64,000 nt of DNA from Zygosaccharomyces rouxii (taxonomy: Eukaryota > Ascomycota > Saccharomycetes > Saccharomycetales > Saccharomycetaceae): assembly GCF_000026365.1 (NCBI RefSeq), contig NC_012995.1, positions 932,501-996,500 of the forward strand, written 5' to 3'. A model generated the notes under the pieces. The model was not told the origin of the DNA and made no database searches. It saw only the letters and a program-made list of their open reading frames with translations. Position 1 is the first letter of the stretch, and the number at the start of each line of letters is the position of its first letter. Below, in pieces: positions 40,044 through 50,197 of this stretch. The translations under genes were made by a program, and so were the position numbers.

Positions 40044-40679
40044 ATGTTTTGGAAATTGGCTCTACAAGATTATATCAGGAAACCTCAAAGTTTTCAAGAA
40101 ACCATATTTTGGGATGATAAAGTCGTCATTATTGGAGATGCCTTCCCCAAGGCTCAATTTCATTTGTTAGTTTTACCCAGAGACCCTCAATTGACCAAAA
40201 AGCATCCGACTACAGCATTTGACGGTAACGAAAAATCACACTTACAACCGTATGTGATCAAAGCTCAGGAGTATATCTTCGAAAAGTTCACCGCCAAATT
40301 CTCACCACTAAATGGTAATCCATTCTTTGAACATGAGCAAGAGTTCTTCGATAGGGACACATTTATTCAAAGATTTATACAAGTGGGTATTCATAGTGCG
40401 CCCAGTATGGATAATTTACATGTCCATGTAATTACAAAAGATTTCCATTCACCAAAGTTAAAAAATAAGAAGCACTACCTATCATTTAATAGCGATTTCT
40501 TTGTTCTTTGGTCTCAATTACCACTTCCTCAAACACCCGACACGAAGCAACAAGAACAATTACTGAAAAATCAAGATATGGTATGTACGTACTGCCATGC
40601 CAACTTTAAGAATCGTATGCAACATCTTAAGGAACATTTGGAAATTGAATTCAATAAGAATTTTGCAGAACGCTTATAA
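40044..40679 (+). CDS. HNT3: HNT3, aprataxin-like DNA deadenylase
   Basis: An aprataxin homologue that removes AMP left on DNA 5' ends by abortive ligation. It is 211 residues long (S. cerevisiae YOR258W 217). The HIT motif is in SMDNLHVHVITKDFHS near residues 125-140. The first histidine of the usual HxHxHxx series is Asn here, while the two following histidines are kept. A C-terminal C2H2 zinc finger (CTYCHANFKNRMQHLKEH) and basic residues follow for DNA binding. It works on products of ligases such as CDC9, encoded 22 kb away, though nothing suggests co-regulation. Its stop is 38 bases from the convergent RPT4 stop. Confidence 0.93.
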   Translation: MFWKLALQDYIRKPQSFQETIFWDDKVVIIGDAFPKAQFHLLVLPRDPQLTKKHPTTAFDGNEKSHLQPYVIKAQEYIFEKFTAKFSPLNGNPFFEHEQEFFDRDTFIQRFIQVGIHSAPSMDNLHVHVITKDFHSPKLKNKKHYLSFNSDFFVLWSQLPLPQTPDTKQQEQLLKNQDMVCTYCHANFKNRMQHLKEHLEIEFNKNFAERL

Positions 40680-40717
40680 TATTAAATTTTATACACATAC
40701 ACGCTAACAAAATGAAC

Positions 40718-42052
40718 TCATAGCTTTTGATAATCCACAGTACCTTCCAATTTCTTCGATTCAGCCACTTTTCTAACGGCTTTCATCATATCTTCAGGTA
40801 TAATGTGATCACGGTCGTCTCTAATGGCGAAGAAACCTGCTTCAGTAACACAGTTACGAATGTCTGCACCGTTAAATCCATCACTCATCTTAACAGCAGC
40901 TTCGAAATCAAATTCACCTGCCTTCTTCACATTAGTAGTATGGATCTTAAACACTTCCAGTCTACCGGCTTCATTAGGTAGAGGAATTTCAATCTTTCTA
41001 TCCAGTCTACCTGGTCTCAATAGGGCAGGATCTAAAGTGTCTGGTCTGTTAGTAGCCATGATAATCTTTGTTTGACCTAAACTATCGAAACCATCCATTT
41101 GTGTTAGAAGTTCCATCAATGTACGTTGGATTTCACGATCTGCAGAAGTACCTTCACTGAATCTACGACCACCAATGGCATCGATTTCATCCATGAAAAT
41201 AATACAAGGTTCGTGTTCTTTGGCATATGCAAACATTTCTCTAATGATACGTGCAGATTCACCAATATACTTATCCACAATACCTGATGCAGGTGAAAAG
41301 ATAAAGTTGGCACCGATGGTGGCCGCCACGGCCTTGGCCAAAAGGGTTTTACCTGTACCAGGGGGACCATACAGCAAAACACCTGTGGGTGATTTGATAC
41401 CAACTCTTTGGAAAATTTCTGGATTCTTGAGTGGTAATTCTATGACTTCTCTTAATTCTCTAATTTGATCCGTCAAACCACCAATACCGTCAAATGAGAT
41501 ATTATCTTGATCGAAACTTGTCATGTTGTAAACCAAGGGATCAGTTTCACGAGGCAATACACGCATAATGGTTAAAGTCGTAATGTCAAGTGTCACTCTA
41601 ACACCTTTCTTCAATTTGGATCTCTCTACAGAGTTTCTTACACCAACGATATAGCGAGGACCTGATGATGCCTTGACGATGTATTTCTCCTCTGAAAGTT
41701 CTTTCATAACTTCACCAATCAACTGACCAATACTTTGTAAGGCCTTGATATCATTTTCGGTCCTGTCATAGGCCTTTTCCAAGTCTCGTATGTTTTGTCT
41801 TCTCTGTTTCAACTGATCTTCAAACCTTCTATGCTCCATCAATTTCTTCTTGAACTCATTTAAGGCCTTGTTGTGTGCCTCTTCCTCAGGACTTAGCCTT
41901 GGTTGTTCCGGTTCAGGCTCTCTTGCTTGTTCCTGATTCTCATTATTATTGTTATTATTACTATCGTTATTATTACTATCAGTATTTCTCTCCCCGGTTT
42001 GATTATTCTCCTGCTCAAAGGCAGCCATCAGTGGATCATTCTCTTCACTCAT
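40718..42052 (-). CDS. RPT4: RPT4, 26S proteasome regulatory ATPase
   Basis: One of the six AAA ATPases of the 19S proteasome base. It is 444 residues long (S. cerevisiae YOR259C 437). The N-terminal coiled coil and OB domain are followed by the AAA module, with Walker A GPPGTGKT near residues 229-236, Walker [13 protein letters not shown] and the ISS/arginine-finger region [20 protein letters not shown]. Residues about 18-42 are an Asn/Glu-rich low-complexity stretch. The start is ATG 42052. A perfect Rpn4-type PACE element lies 77 bases upstream, consistent with the proteasome regulon that also includes RPN8 in this window. Confidence 0.97.
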   Translation of the reverse strand: MSEENDPLMAAFEQENNQTGERNTDSNNNDSNNNNNNENQEQAREPEPEQPRLSPEEEAHNKALNEFKKKLMEHRRFEDQLKQRRQNIRDLEKAYDRTENDIKALQSIGQLIGEVMKELSEEKYIVKASSGPRYIVGVRNSVERSKLKKGVRVTLDITTLTIMRVLPRETDPLVYNMTSFDQDNISFDGIGGLTDQIRELREVIELPLKNPEIFQRVGIKSPTGVLLYGPPGTGKTLLAKAVAATIGANFIFSPASGIVDKYIGESARIIREMFAYAKEHEPCIIFMDEIDAIGGRRFSEGTSADREIQRTLMELLTQMDGFDSLGQTKIIMATNRPDTLDPALLRPGRLDRKIEIPLPNEAGRLEVFKIHTTNVKKAGEFDFEAAVKMSDGFNGADIRNCVTEAGFFAIRDDRDHIIPEDMMKAVRKVAESKKLEGTVDYQKL

Positions 42053-43179
42053 GATTCAATTGGTACGGATAATTTATTAGTGGCCTGGTTAGAGGTATAC
42101 TCCTGGTACTTTGTGATTCTTCGCTATGGGTGGCAAAGGAAAAGAACCTTAATAGTTCCTTAGATGCTAAAGTGGTGAAAAAAGTGAATATTACCCGGAC
42201 ATATCTAGGTATAATACAAAGGATGGGAGATACAGAAATATTCATGGTATGATAGAGACAATTTTGGCTCCCTTGGCACTAATTTTCTCATGTTCTGCAC
42301 TTTTTAAGCTATCTTTCAATGGTTGTTTCCATTTTTTTGGGTCACTAAAACTTGCTTTAAGAATTTTTGAAGTGTATTTTACAATAAATCATGAAGGGTT
42401 CGTGTTAATAGTGAGAGTAAGGGAATACTTTTAGTACAAATGATGTTAATTACCTTTGCTTCCTTTTTATTCTGATTGGAATTTATGTGGCTTCTCTACG
42501 ATATTCGTGGAGTAGGGGAATTAATTTTTATAGGTCAGTTTTAAAGAGACTAAAGGTAAGCATAAAATGATAGAAAGCGGCAAGGGCTTGGTTATGTTAA
42601 ACGTAAGAAAATCTATCAGCTTGAGCGGGTGCACAGTCTTTTGAATCGTTGACATGTTTATTTTATTTTTTTTTTTTTTTTCACTGAATTTCGATGTATT
42701 ATCTTTTCAAAAACCTGCCAAAGGAAGATACAACGAAATAGATACTGATATATTTTGAGTCTTAAAATTACTAGCATATCTTTACAAGGTATTAATTGGC
42801 TTCTCTAGTGTACGTTGATATATGAATATCTCAAGTAAAAAATGAAAATGCTAGTACAACCAATTTTATGGCATTTTAAACCGTTCTTCTCCTCAAAATT
42901 ACAGGAAAAATTCTTGATTGAAAGCAGATGGCTTTGAAGGCCTAAATAGCATTCAATGGGTTCGATATTGACAGATATTTAACCATTTCGGTATTATTAT
43001 CATCAAAAGTTTGTGCGGGTAATGACGACATGAAAATTTAACATCGAATCTTTTCAACTAGTAGAGATGAGTTGAAGGAACGGCTTCCTTAAAGCATTGG
43101 TTAAGGTCCAGTGATCTCTTTTCTAGCTGATTAGAGTGTTTTGAGCTTCTTTGCAGTCTCAAATTACACCCGTATACAG
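42053..43179. other. RPT4-GCD1 divergent intergenic region
   Basis: A 1,127-base divergent spacer. The RPT4 side carries a PACE element and a Reb1-type site. The GCD1 side carries another Reb1-type site, CGGGTAA at 43016-43022. A poly-T tract lies at about 42663-42681. The middle 500 bases (about 42250-42800) have only short ORFs, such as 42249-42434, with no family resemblance. I see no tRNA or snoRNA signature. Confidence 0.55.
42129..42201 (-). promoter_or_regulatory. RPT4 promoter: Rpn4 PACE element and Reb1-type site
   Basis: GGTGGCAAA at 42129-42137 is a perfect proteasome-associated control element, the site of Rpn4. TTACCCG at 42191-42197 is a Reb1-type core, overlapped by a CGGACA copy at 42196-42201. 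Distances to the RPT4 ATG are 77 and about 140 bases. Confidence 0.75.
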
Positions 43180-44727
43180 ATGCAAGCATTTATCTTTTGT
43201 GGTCAAGGCCATAACCTTTGGCCATTTTCACAAGGTCATTTAGACGACAATGTTAGTGGTAATGGTATGACAAAGGCATTGTTACCAGTCGGTAATAGAT
43301 CTATGTTAGAATATGTATTGGATTGGTGTGATCAGGCAAATTTCAAGGAAATCAATGTCGTTGGACAGGCTCAAGATATCGACGCAATTCAAAGAGGATT
43401 ACAGAGGTATTTGGAATTGAGAAATGAGCAGTTCCTGCTAGTATCCAAGTCATTATCAGGATCTCAACATTTACATCATTTACAAAGTCCAAAACCAATC
43501 AAATTTATCAAATCAAAGGCAAGTTCAACAGGTGAATGTCTGCAAAGGGAATTATTGGAAAGAATTAATGGAGATTTTGTATTACTGCCATGCGATTTTG
43601 TCACTGATATTCCTCCTCAGATATTCATCGATCAATACAGAAACAGAGATTCCAATAACTTGGCAATGACTTTTTACTACAAAAATGTTCTAGAGAGTAC
43701 TGATAAGAAACAACAATCAGGTAAGCAATTCTTTACACTTTACTCTAGTAATGAAGACGTGGATGCTAGACCTGTGCTCTTGGATGTTTACCCAATGGAA
43801 GCTGTGAAAAAGACCAAATATCTGCAAGTTCGTACCCATTTACTCTGGAATTATCCCAACACAACTGTTTCCACTAAATTGGAAAATTCATTCATCTACT
43901 TCTGTTCACAAGAGTTATGTCAATTGCTTTCTGAAAGAAAAGCAAATGATAGCACTAAAAAGAACTACAAGGACAATGTAGACGATGATGATGATGATGA
44001 TCAAGGTGAGAATTCTAAGGATCGTGATGATGAAGTACTAGATACGACCATTAAACCAAGTTATTTCAGACAGGAGAATCAATTGTTGAGAGATCCTCTA
44101 AATTGTAACAAATCTTTGGGTAAGGTCTTTAGAGATCTGGCGAGAAGGTCGTGGCAACATTCGACTCCGAGAGAAAATATAGGTATGTTCATTTTACCTG
44201 AAGTAGGTTTCTTCGTAAGAGCCAATAATTTGCACACTTTCACTGAGGCCAATAGATTTATCTTGAAGATTAAGGCTCAAACTTTGGCAACCAATACTCA
44301 AACCACAACTGCGTCTGCATCTGCCATTGGTGCTGATGCGGTGGTTGGATATAATTGTACCATTCTGGAGAAGAGTAACATCAAATTGTCATCTATTGGC
44401 CCTGGTTGTAAAATCGGTAACCGTTGTCGTATCGCAGGTTCTATTCTACTTCCAGATGTCACCATTGAGGATGAAGTGATATTGGAAAATGTAATCATTG
44501 GTCCTAATGGTGTTATTGGCAAGAGGAGTAAATTAACAAACTGCTATGTGGAAGGTTATTACCATGTGGATCCTAAGAGTAACTTGAAAGGTGAAACTCT
44601 AACTAAACTAGAATTTGAATCTGATGAGAGCATGAGCAGTAACGCGGCTGAAAGTTCAAGCGGTGATGAAAGTTTAGAGGAGGAATACGATGACGAATAC
44701 GAGGATGATGGTTTATTTGATCATTAG
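43180..44727 (+). CDS. GCD1: GCD1, eIF2B gamma subunit
   Basis: The gamma subunit of eIF2B, which with epsilon (Gcd6) forms the catalytic part of the eIF2 guanine nucleotide exchange factor; its loss derepresses GCN4. The 515 residues compare with 578 in S. cerevisiae YOR260W. An N-terminal nucleotidyltransferase-like domain (MTKALLPVGNRSMLEYVLDW) is followed by a poly-Asp insertion near residue 270. A left-handed beta-helix of hexapeptide repeats follows (AIGADAVVGYNCTIL, IGPNGVIGKRSKLTNC), and then an acidic tail. The frame extends upstream to a TTG at 43141, but ATG 43180 giving MQAFIFCGQG matches the family start. GCN4, which GCD1 controls, would act on the Gcn4 site before CPA1. Confidence 0.95.
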   Translation: MQAFIFCGQGHNLWPFSQGHLDDNVSGNGMTKALLPVGNRSMLEYVLDWCDQANFKEINVVGQAQDIDAIQRGLQRYLELRNEQFLLVSKSLSGSQHLHHLQSPKPIKFIKSKASSTGECLQRELLERINGDFVLLPCDFVTDIPPQIFIDQYRNRDSNNLAMTFYYKNVLESTDKKQQSGKQFFTLYSSNEDVDARPVLLDVYPMEAVKKTKYLQVRTHLLWNYPNTTVSTKLENSFIYFCSQELCQLLSERKANDSTKKNYKDNVDDDDDDDQGENSKDRDDEVLDTTIKPSYFRQENQLLRDPLNCNKSLGKVFRDLARRSWQHSTPRENIGMFILPEVGFFVRANNLHTFTEANRFILKIKAQTLATNTQTTTASASAIGADAVVGYNCTILEKSNIKLSSIGPGCKIGNRCRIAGSILLPDVTIEDEVILENVIIGPNGVIGKRSKLTNCYVEGYYHVDPKSNLKGETLTKLEFESDESMSSNAAESSSGDESLEEEYDDEYEDDGLFDH

Positions 44728-44783
44728 ATGCCATAGATATAGATATGTATTAATTGAAAACAATGAAAACCACTGCAAACTAC

Positions 44784-44804
44784 TTTTTTTTTTTTTTTTT
44801 TTTT
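44784..44804 (+). repeat. Poly(T) tract, 21 bases
   Basis: An uninterrupted T21 run between the convergent GCD1 and COX10 genes. It probably belongs to the 3' end region of one of them. Confidence 0.85.
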
Positions 44805-44949
44805 CTCGAACGAATGAATTTCATATATTTGTATGTACTATACTATAACAAGCTTGTAAAAAGAATTTGAATAAAGGTACCCAGCCTAATAATGATTATT
44901 ACTATTGTTTTTTTGTTTGTTTTTTTTTATTTACAAGATTCTTCTCACA

Positions 44950-46257
44950 TCAAGCTCTAAGTTTACCGTCTTCGTTCTCAAATATCCAATCCCAACGACC
45001 TTTTTTGTGTAGAATGGCTAAGATTAAAACTGCAGGTAAATGGAGAACACTTACCAAAAATGTCTTTTTGGCAAATCCGTTGGCAATTGCTAAACCTTTA
45101 TTATATTTAGCCTTATCACTGAAGTCTCTTGAAGAATAATTTTTCTTTTGTTGCCAATAAAATCTCAATGCCCAATATGACATCCAAGCATTGATTATAC
45201 TGGAATCAAGTTGGTACATCCAATCGGTTACACCAAAGTAAGAAAACCCAAAGCAAATTGGGAACATTAATAGAGAATACCGTAAAGCCACACGTGCATT
45301 CAAAAGTGGATTTTTCCAAGCTGTCATCACATAACCTGCATTCCTATATTCATTTCGAATGTTATGGCTTAAAGTGTTAAAATGAGGGAACTGCCAAGCG
45401 TACAACAACCCAGCAATACACCAGGCACCGGGGTCTGTTAAGGGACTAGCTGCGGCCCATCCCATAAGTGGTGGAATGGCCCCGACGAGGGCACCTGCCC
45501 AAGTATTGATAATGTGTTTCCTCTTTAAAGATGTGTAGATCCAGGCGTAAAGTGCAATGTTGGAAATTCCTAACAAAGCTACTGTAGGGTTCACACCAGC
45601 CCATAGCACTGAACCACCAACCGTTCCACATACAGCGGCAAATTTATAAGCCTGTGCAGGTGTAGTTAATCCTCTAACAACAGGTCTTGCTTGAGTTCTT
45701 ACCATTTGTCTATCAAATTCAGGTTCTCTCCCCATATTAATGGCATTAGCAGATGCTGAACAAAGTGTAGTCCCCACTGTGAGACTCAGTAGCTGACTTA
45801 CTGATGCTGCATATGGTGATATCGCGTATGAGCAAATGGCACTTAACATGACTAGCACTGTTAAACGAGGTTTAGTCAATTGAATGTAAGGGTTCATGAC
45901 TTTTTTACACTGCAACAATAGACTACGATTCCTTGCAATCGCTTTTCGTTGAGCTTTCCTTAATTCTGGATCCACTGCCTTGACTTCAAATGGTATATGA
46001 GACTTTTCACTGACTTCTGTTGTGCAACTTAATGCCTTTCTAGCACTTTCAGCGATACCATTCTCCTTCGGACTGAATTCCTGGGTAATATTGGGAGTAA
46101 ACTCAATTGGTGCTGTATTCAAATGTACTTGTTTTGGTCCATTTCTTGTCTTTATACCTCTAACTCCTCTAATCGATCTGATAAGCGCATTCTGACCTAA
46201 CTTCGATGTGACTGTCTGGGTATGACGAGCATGACAGCACACTGATAAAATAGACAT
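44950..46257 (-). CDS. COX10: COX10, protoheme IX farnesyltransferase
   Basis: A mitochondrial inner-membrane UbiA-type prenyltransferase that converts heme B to heme O, the first step towards heme A for cytochrome oxidase. It is 435 residues long (S. cerevisiae YPL172C 462). After an N-terminal mitochondrial region of about 130 residues, the UbiA core begins at LTKPRLTVLVMLSAICSYAI. It includes the conserved NAINMGREPEFDRQMVRT motif and the later YTSLKRKHIINTWAGALVGA loop. About seven to nine hydrophobic helices are visible. It starts at ATG 46257. It shares the window with COX24 and MSS51, both COX1 expression factors. Confidence 0.95.
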   Translation of the reverse strand: MSILSVCCHARHTQTVTSKLGQNALIRSIRGVRGIKTRNGPKQVHLNTAPIEFTPNITQEFSPKENGIAESARKALSCTTEVSEKSHIPFEVKAVDPELRKAQRKAIARNRSLLLQCKKVMNPYIQLTKPRLTVLVMLSAICSYAISPYAASVSQLLSLTVGTTLCSASANAINMGREPEFDRQMVRTQARPVVRGLTTPAQAYKFAAVCGTVGGSVLWAGVNPTVALLGISNIALYAWIYTSLKRKHIINTWAGALVGAIPPLMGWAAASPLTDPGAWCIAGLLYAWQFPHFNTLSHNIRNEYRNAGYVMTAWKNPLLNARVALRYSLLMFPICFGFSYFGVTDWMYQLDSSIINAWMSYWALRFYWQQKKNYSSRDFSDKAKYNKGLAIANGFAKKTFLVSVLHLPAVLILAILHKKGRWDWIFENEDGKLRA

Positions 46258-46458
46258 TTGGGTCTACCACAATGGACTCCTCTGACGAATCTATCTGCCT
46301 ACAGAAGGTGTGTTAAATACTTCTCCTGATGTGTACGATGTTAATTTGCATTATAAGTCCAAAATTTTTCACCAACCCCGATGAGATCAATAGAACACTA
46401 TATTGATAAAATAATAATATGGTAGAAATTAGTTATTTGATGTTATATTTTATTGTAT

Positions 46459-47442
46459 TTATGAAGCAGCCACTGATTCATCATCCTTTTGCTTGTTGTT
46501 AGGGTGTTCGGCTTCGTATTCCTTTGTCTTCTTTTCCTGTAGCTTTTTGTTCTGTATTTTGTTCTCGATAAGATCGTCAAAGGCAATTATAGCTCTAACT
46601 AAATTGGCGATATAGATGATCATTAATTCGTCATTGGTCTTCACCGTTAGGGCTTTTTGTAAATTGTTGTTGTGGTTAACGACTTCGTTGTTCTTTACGT
46701 TTATTTCATCTTCATTAGGCTGACCCAAGTTCGGTAATAGGTTGAAAACGTCTTGCAATTTACCTAGGATGACATGGTTTATAGGTAATTCTTTATTCAT
46801 AACTTTATTCAAATATGCCACAATATCACCTAACTTCCTTTGTAGACCTTGAAGAGATTTCAATTGATTTGTTAGTCTAATGGAAAGACCACCCGCGGCT
46901 TGATCTCTAACATCTCTTAGCAAATGTTCTACACCAATTTCTTCAGCTTCTTCAGCTTCGATAGTACTTGGTAAATGGACAAACGTCTTTTCTGTAGAAG
47001 TACCATCATCCTTAACTTGTTCCACTGCGAAGTATGCATCTGTTGGTAATCCAACCCCTTCTTGCTTAACATCCACGATAAGCAGCAATGGATTGTTACC
47101 AGTATATTTCTTGAACAATTCATTAATCTTTAAATCAGATGCTTTTAACTTAGGACCACTGTGGTACCATCCAATCAATTTCTCCTTGGCATTAATCTTC
47201 TTAAACATATCATTCATGTTCTCGATGTAATTATGATCTAAAAACCAAACGTCAGGATTCTTCTCATCTTCTTCAAATGGTATTGCGAATGAATTTGTCA
47301 CCCTAAGTACAGGTGATGATGCGTCTCCCAAAACCACACCAACACATCTTTTACCTTCAGGAGTGTGTGTTCTCTCGTAGTGATCCAGCACAGATAGTAA
47401 AACAAGAGGTGCTACCGTAATTCTTTCGTAAGGTACAGACAT
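46459..47442 (-). CDS. RPN8: RPN8, 19S proteasome lid subunit (MPN domain)
   Basis: A structural lid subunit of the 26S proteasome that pairs with the Rpn11 deubiquitinase. It is 327 residues long (S. cerevisiae YOR261C 338). The MPN domain covers about 1-140. The metal-binding JAMM motif is broken: [12 protein letters not shown] has Gly where active enzymes have the second His, as known for Rpn8. The C-terminal region is helical with a charged Lys/Glu tail. The ATG at 47442 lies 49 bases from a PACE-like GGTGGCAAT (47490-47498). It is divergent from GPN2 across 221 bases. Confidence 0.96.
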   Translation of the reverse strand: MSVPYERITVAPLVLLSVLDHYERTHTPEGKRCVGVVLGDASSPVLRVTNSFAIPFEEDEKNPDVWFLDHNYIENMNDMFKKINAKEKLIGWYHSGPKLKASDLKINELFKKYTGNNPLLLIVDVKQEGVGLPTDAYFAVEQVKDDGTSTEKTFVHLPSTIEAEEAEEIGVEHLLRDVRDQAAGGLSIRLTNQLKSLQGLQRKLGDIVAYLNKVMNKELPINHVILGKLQDVFNLLPNLGQPNEDEINVKNNEVVNHNNNLQKALTVKTNDELMIIYIANLVRAIIAFDDLIENKIQNKKLQEKKTKEYEAEHPNNKQKDDESVAAS

Positions 47443-47489
47443 GGTCGAAATACGACTTCTGATAACTTTATCCTTTAATTCTATTATTT

Positions 47490-47498
47490 ATTGCCACC
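47490..47498 (-). promoter_or_regulatory. PACE-like element upstream of RPN8
   Basis: Read on the minus strand this is GGTGGCAAT, which matches eight of nine bases of the Rpn4 PACE consensus GGTGGCAAA. It lies 49 bases from the RPN8 ATG. A PAC-like GCGATGAG lies at 47593-47600 on the GPN2 side. Confidence 0.55.
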
Positions 47499-47663
47499 GT
47501 CAAAGTGGTCAAAGTTGGTGGAACTTTACCTTTATTCTCTTATAAGGTCTCCTACGTTAGAAGTGACTATGGTTTTTTCTACTTACTAACAAGCGATGAG
47601 GATTAACTTTGAAGGCTACAAAAAGGTATTTTAAGCTCATTTTAAGCTCATTTCAAGGACGTC

Positions 47664-48701
47664 ATGTCATTCGCACAGATAGTTATTGGTCCCCCCGGTT
47701 CTGGTAAGTCAACATACTGCCATGGTTGCTCACAATTTTTCAATGCAATTGGTAGACATGTAGCTGTTGTTAATATGGATCCTGCGAACGATCTCCTGCC
47801 ATACCCCTGTGCTGTCGATATCAGAGACTTTGTTACTCTGGAGGAAATCATGCAGGATCAACAGTTAGGACCTAATGGTGGCCTTATGTATGCCGTGGAG
47901 TCCCTTGACCAGTCTGTGGATCTATTCATACTTCAAATCAAAGCTTTGGTCAAAGATGAAAGAGCATATGTGGTCTTCGATTGTCCTGGACAAGTGGAAC
48001 TTTTCACACACCATTCTTCCCTCTTTAAGATTTTCAAAAGGCTCGAGAAAGAATTAGATATGAGATTTTGTGTTGTTAATTTGATTGATAGCATCTACAT
48101 CACGTCACCATCTCAATATATCTCAGTGCTATTGTTGGCGCTGAGATCGATGCTAATGCTTGATCTACCACAGATTAATGTTTTTTCCAAGATCGATTTG
48201 CTTAAAAACTATGGGGAATTACCATTCCGTTTAGATTACTACACAGAAGTGCAAGAATTGGAATATTTGGAACCTTACATTGAAAAGGAAAGATCACACA
48301 TGCGTATTAGCAGATTTAGAAAACTTACCGAGTCTATTAGTGAAATTGTATCTGATTTCAATTTGGTATCATTTGAAGTTCTATGTGTGGAGGACAAAGA
48401 TTCTATGATTCACTTACAAAGCGTTATAGACAAGGCAAATGGTTACATCTTTGGTAGTTCAGAAATTGGGGGTGATACCGTTTGGGCTGAGGCTACGAGA
48501 CAAGGTGCAACCATCTCAAATATCGATGCCCAAGAACGTTGGATTGATAATAAGGAGCATTACGATAAATTGGAACAGGAGAAAAAGCGGAAGATATTGG
48601 AAGAGAGGAACGATCAGGAAAAGACATTCGATGTAGACGATGAATGGGAGAGATCACTAAAAGATTGGGAAGAGAAGCAGGGCATGGACTACGTGAGGTA
48701 G
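47664..48701 (+). CDS. GPN2: GPN2, GPN-loop GTPase
   Basis: A GPN-loop GTPase needed for assembly and nuclear import of RNA polymerases II and III. It is 345 residues long (S. cerevisiae YOR262W 347). The Walker A GPPGSGKST lies at residues 9-17, and the GPN tripeptide at 69-71 in LGPNGGLMYA is diagnostic. DCPGQVELF is the G3 motif and NVFSKIDLLKNYG the G4 motif. The C-terminus is a charged helical extension rich in Lys/Glu. The start is ATG 47664. Confidence 0.95.
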   Translation: MSFAQIVIGPPGSGKSTYCHGCSQFFNAIGRHVAVVNMDPANDLLPYPCAVDIRDFVTLEEIMQDQQLGPNGGLMYAVESLDQSVDLFILQIKALVKDERAYVVFDCPGQVELFTHHSSLFKIFKRLEKELDMRFCVVNLIDSIYITSPSQYISVLLLALRSMLMLDLPQINVFSKIDLLKNYGELPFRLDYYTEVQELEYLEPYIEKERSHMRISRFRKLTESISEIVSDFNLVSFEVLCVEDKDSMIHLQSVIDKANGYIFGSSEIGGDTVWAEATRQGATISNIDAQERWIDNKEHYDKLEQEKKRKILEERNDQEKTFDVDDEWERSLKDWEEKQGMDYVR

Positions 48702-48744
48702 ATTTTCTTTTTTTTAGGCCCTTTTTTTTTTTACTTCGCTTAAT

Positions 48745-48750
48745 ACCAGC
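48745..48750 (+). promoter_or_regulatory. Ace2/Swi5-type site upstream of DSE3
   Basis: ACCAGC at 48745-48750 matches the Ace2/Swi5 core, 127 bases before the DSE3 ATG. A weaker CCAGCA lies at 48769-48774. S. cerevisiae DSE3 is a daughter-specific gene, which fits Ace2 control. Confidence 0.5.
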
Positions 48751-48876
48751 CACCTGAATATTTTAAACCCAGCAGACATTAACCGCTATGGACGTTTACG
48801 AGATTGTTATAAACTAGCAGAATGTTTCACTAAGAGGCACTTGAGACAACATCCCCTGTAAAATACTCTGCCAGTC

Positions 48877-49566
48877 ATGCCCCGAAAATCCTTGTGCCAT
48901 ACACTTGATGTAAGTAAGGATTTTGTTAGACCCAGATCACTGACATTGACTTGGGAAGAATTACAGGATATACCATCACCCAAGAGACAAAGTGCAACAC
49001 ATTTAGAAAAACTGATTAAAATTAATTTAAAAGATATGGGAATAGTTCGAGGATTGACTAAAATTCGCAGAGCCCTTGGAGGAGAGGAATTAGGTCAGAG
49101 AATGGTGAAGAACGAAAACGAGGAGCATATTAGGTCTAAGTATAAGAAGCCAAGTAGCTTAAAACCACCATTAATTGTATCCCATACTCAAACACCTAAC
49201 CTTCCACACTCTGAAGGAAAACACATGCTCAATGGATCGGGTTTTTCACCGCAAGCTTCAATGAATACTGTGCCATCACCATCAATGCATGCAAGTTTAT
49301 CGACACCCGAGTACACCAATTCTGAAGTTGAAAGTTCAGGTGATGCATTTTCAGAAATTTCAAGTCTAGCTGAGAGTTTGGCCGTTAGCCCAAGAATACA
49401 GGGATCAATAAGTCCGCGTCAACTGAAGAGAACAGTTATACAGCCGCATATATTCGAATTCAGCGATTACGATGAAGATGATGATGATGGTGGTGATGAT
49501 GAGGGAAGCTATGAAGAATTACTAGAGAAGATCAAAATGGTTAGATTGCCACCGATTGACCATTAA
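48877..49566 (+). CDS. DSE3: DSE3-like daughter-cell-specific protein (short form)
   Basis: A fast-evolving protein of unknown biochemical role. It corresponds to S. cerevisiae DSE3 (YOR264W), a daughter-cell-specific, bud-neck-associated protein. The N-terminus MPRKSLCHTL...VRPRSLTLTWEELQDIP resembles the DSE3 start (MPRK..., VRPSSLTLT), and the C-terminus has a similar acidic block (DDDDGGDDEGSYEELLEKI). It is 229 residues, about half of the S. cerevisiae length (430), and the middle is Ser/Pro-rich and unaligned. Position between GPN2 (YOR262W) and RBL2 (YOR265W) supports the call. An Ace2/Swi5-type site lies upstream. Confidence 0.78.
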   Translation: MPRKSLCHTLDVSKDFVRPRSLTLTWEELQDIPSPKRQSATHLEKLIKINLKDMGIVRGLTKIRRALGGEELGQRMVKNENEEHIRSKYKKPSSLKPPLIVSHTQTPNLPHSEGKHMLNGSGFSPQASMNTVPSPSMHASLSTPEYTNSEVESSGDAFSEISSLAESLAVSPRIQGSISPRQLKRTVIQPHIFEFSDYDEDDDDGGDDEGSYEELLEKIKMVRLPPIDH

Positions 49567-49713
49567 AGGATCTACTTTTTTTTTTTTCTGATTGAGCTCA
49601 ATATGTGGCAAAGTTCCATCAACTTTAAAATTTTTTAAAGGACAATAACAGAACAATTCTACAACTTCATAACACTAGAGTGATAAAGGAATAGGGCAGA
49701 TTGACTACTGGAT

Positions 49714-50034
49714 ATGGCACCTACTCAATTAGAGATAAAAGTTAGAGCCTTACAGAGGCTAGTTAAGGAAGAAGCTTACTACCAAGAGGAACTGAAAGAG
49801 CAAACGGCTCATGTGGAAAGCATGAAAGCTGACAAAGATGTTGATATCTACGACTTGAAGAAACAAGTAGAGGTACAACAGGACACTGAAAAATTGCTCC
49901 CTACTCTTTACAAAAAGATCGAAGAGTTCAGAGACAATTTGGAAGAATTTTTGAAGAATTACGAGGGAACGGAAGAAGTCGGTGATGCACATGGTGCAAT
50001 CGATGCTGCTAATAATTTGTTGGCATCAAGATGA
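49714..50034 (+). CDS. RBL2: RBL2, tubulin-folding cofactor A
   Basis: A beta-tubulin-binding chaperone (TBCA) that protects cells from free beta-tubulin. It is 106 residues long, the same as S. cerevisiae YOR265W. The protein is predicted to be nearly all helical: MAPTQLEIKVRALQRLVKEE, then the long coiled coil with KKQVEVQQDTEKLLPTLYKK, typical of the three-helix bundle. The start is ATG 49714. Confidence 0.94.
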   Translation: MAPTQLEIKVRALQRLVKEEAYYQEELKEQTAHVESMKADKDVDIYDLKKQVEVQQDTEKLLPTLYKKIEEFRDNLEEFLKNYEGTEEVGDAHGAIDAANNLLASR

Positions 50035-50197
50035 CCCATAGTTCTTTATATTTGGCTTTTATTTTCTGTATTCTAGGCTAGCATTAAACTAAATAAAATT
50101 AAGTATTAAAATTTGGCATGGTTAGGTAAGCTATCGAGATTACTTGTTACACACATAGAGGAAAGAACAATCAACAAGGGAGAACTTCTGGCAGGAG

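Noticed and set aside
43141..43179. Upstream extension of GCD1 to 43141, and similar TTG-opened extensions of CMR1, SEC13, COX24, NRP1 and BCH1
   Set aside because: These begin with TTG, not ATG; the first in-frame ATG matches the known protein starts.
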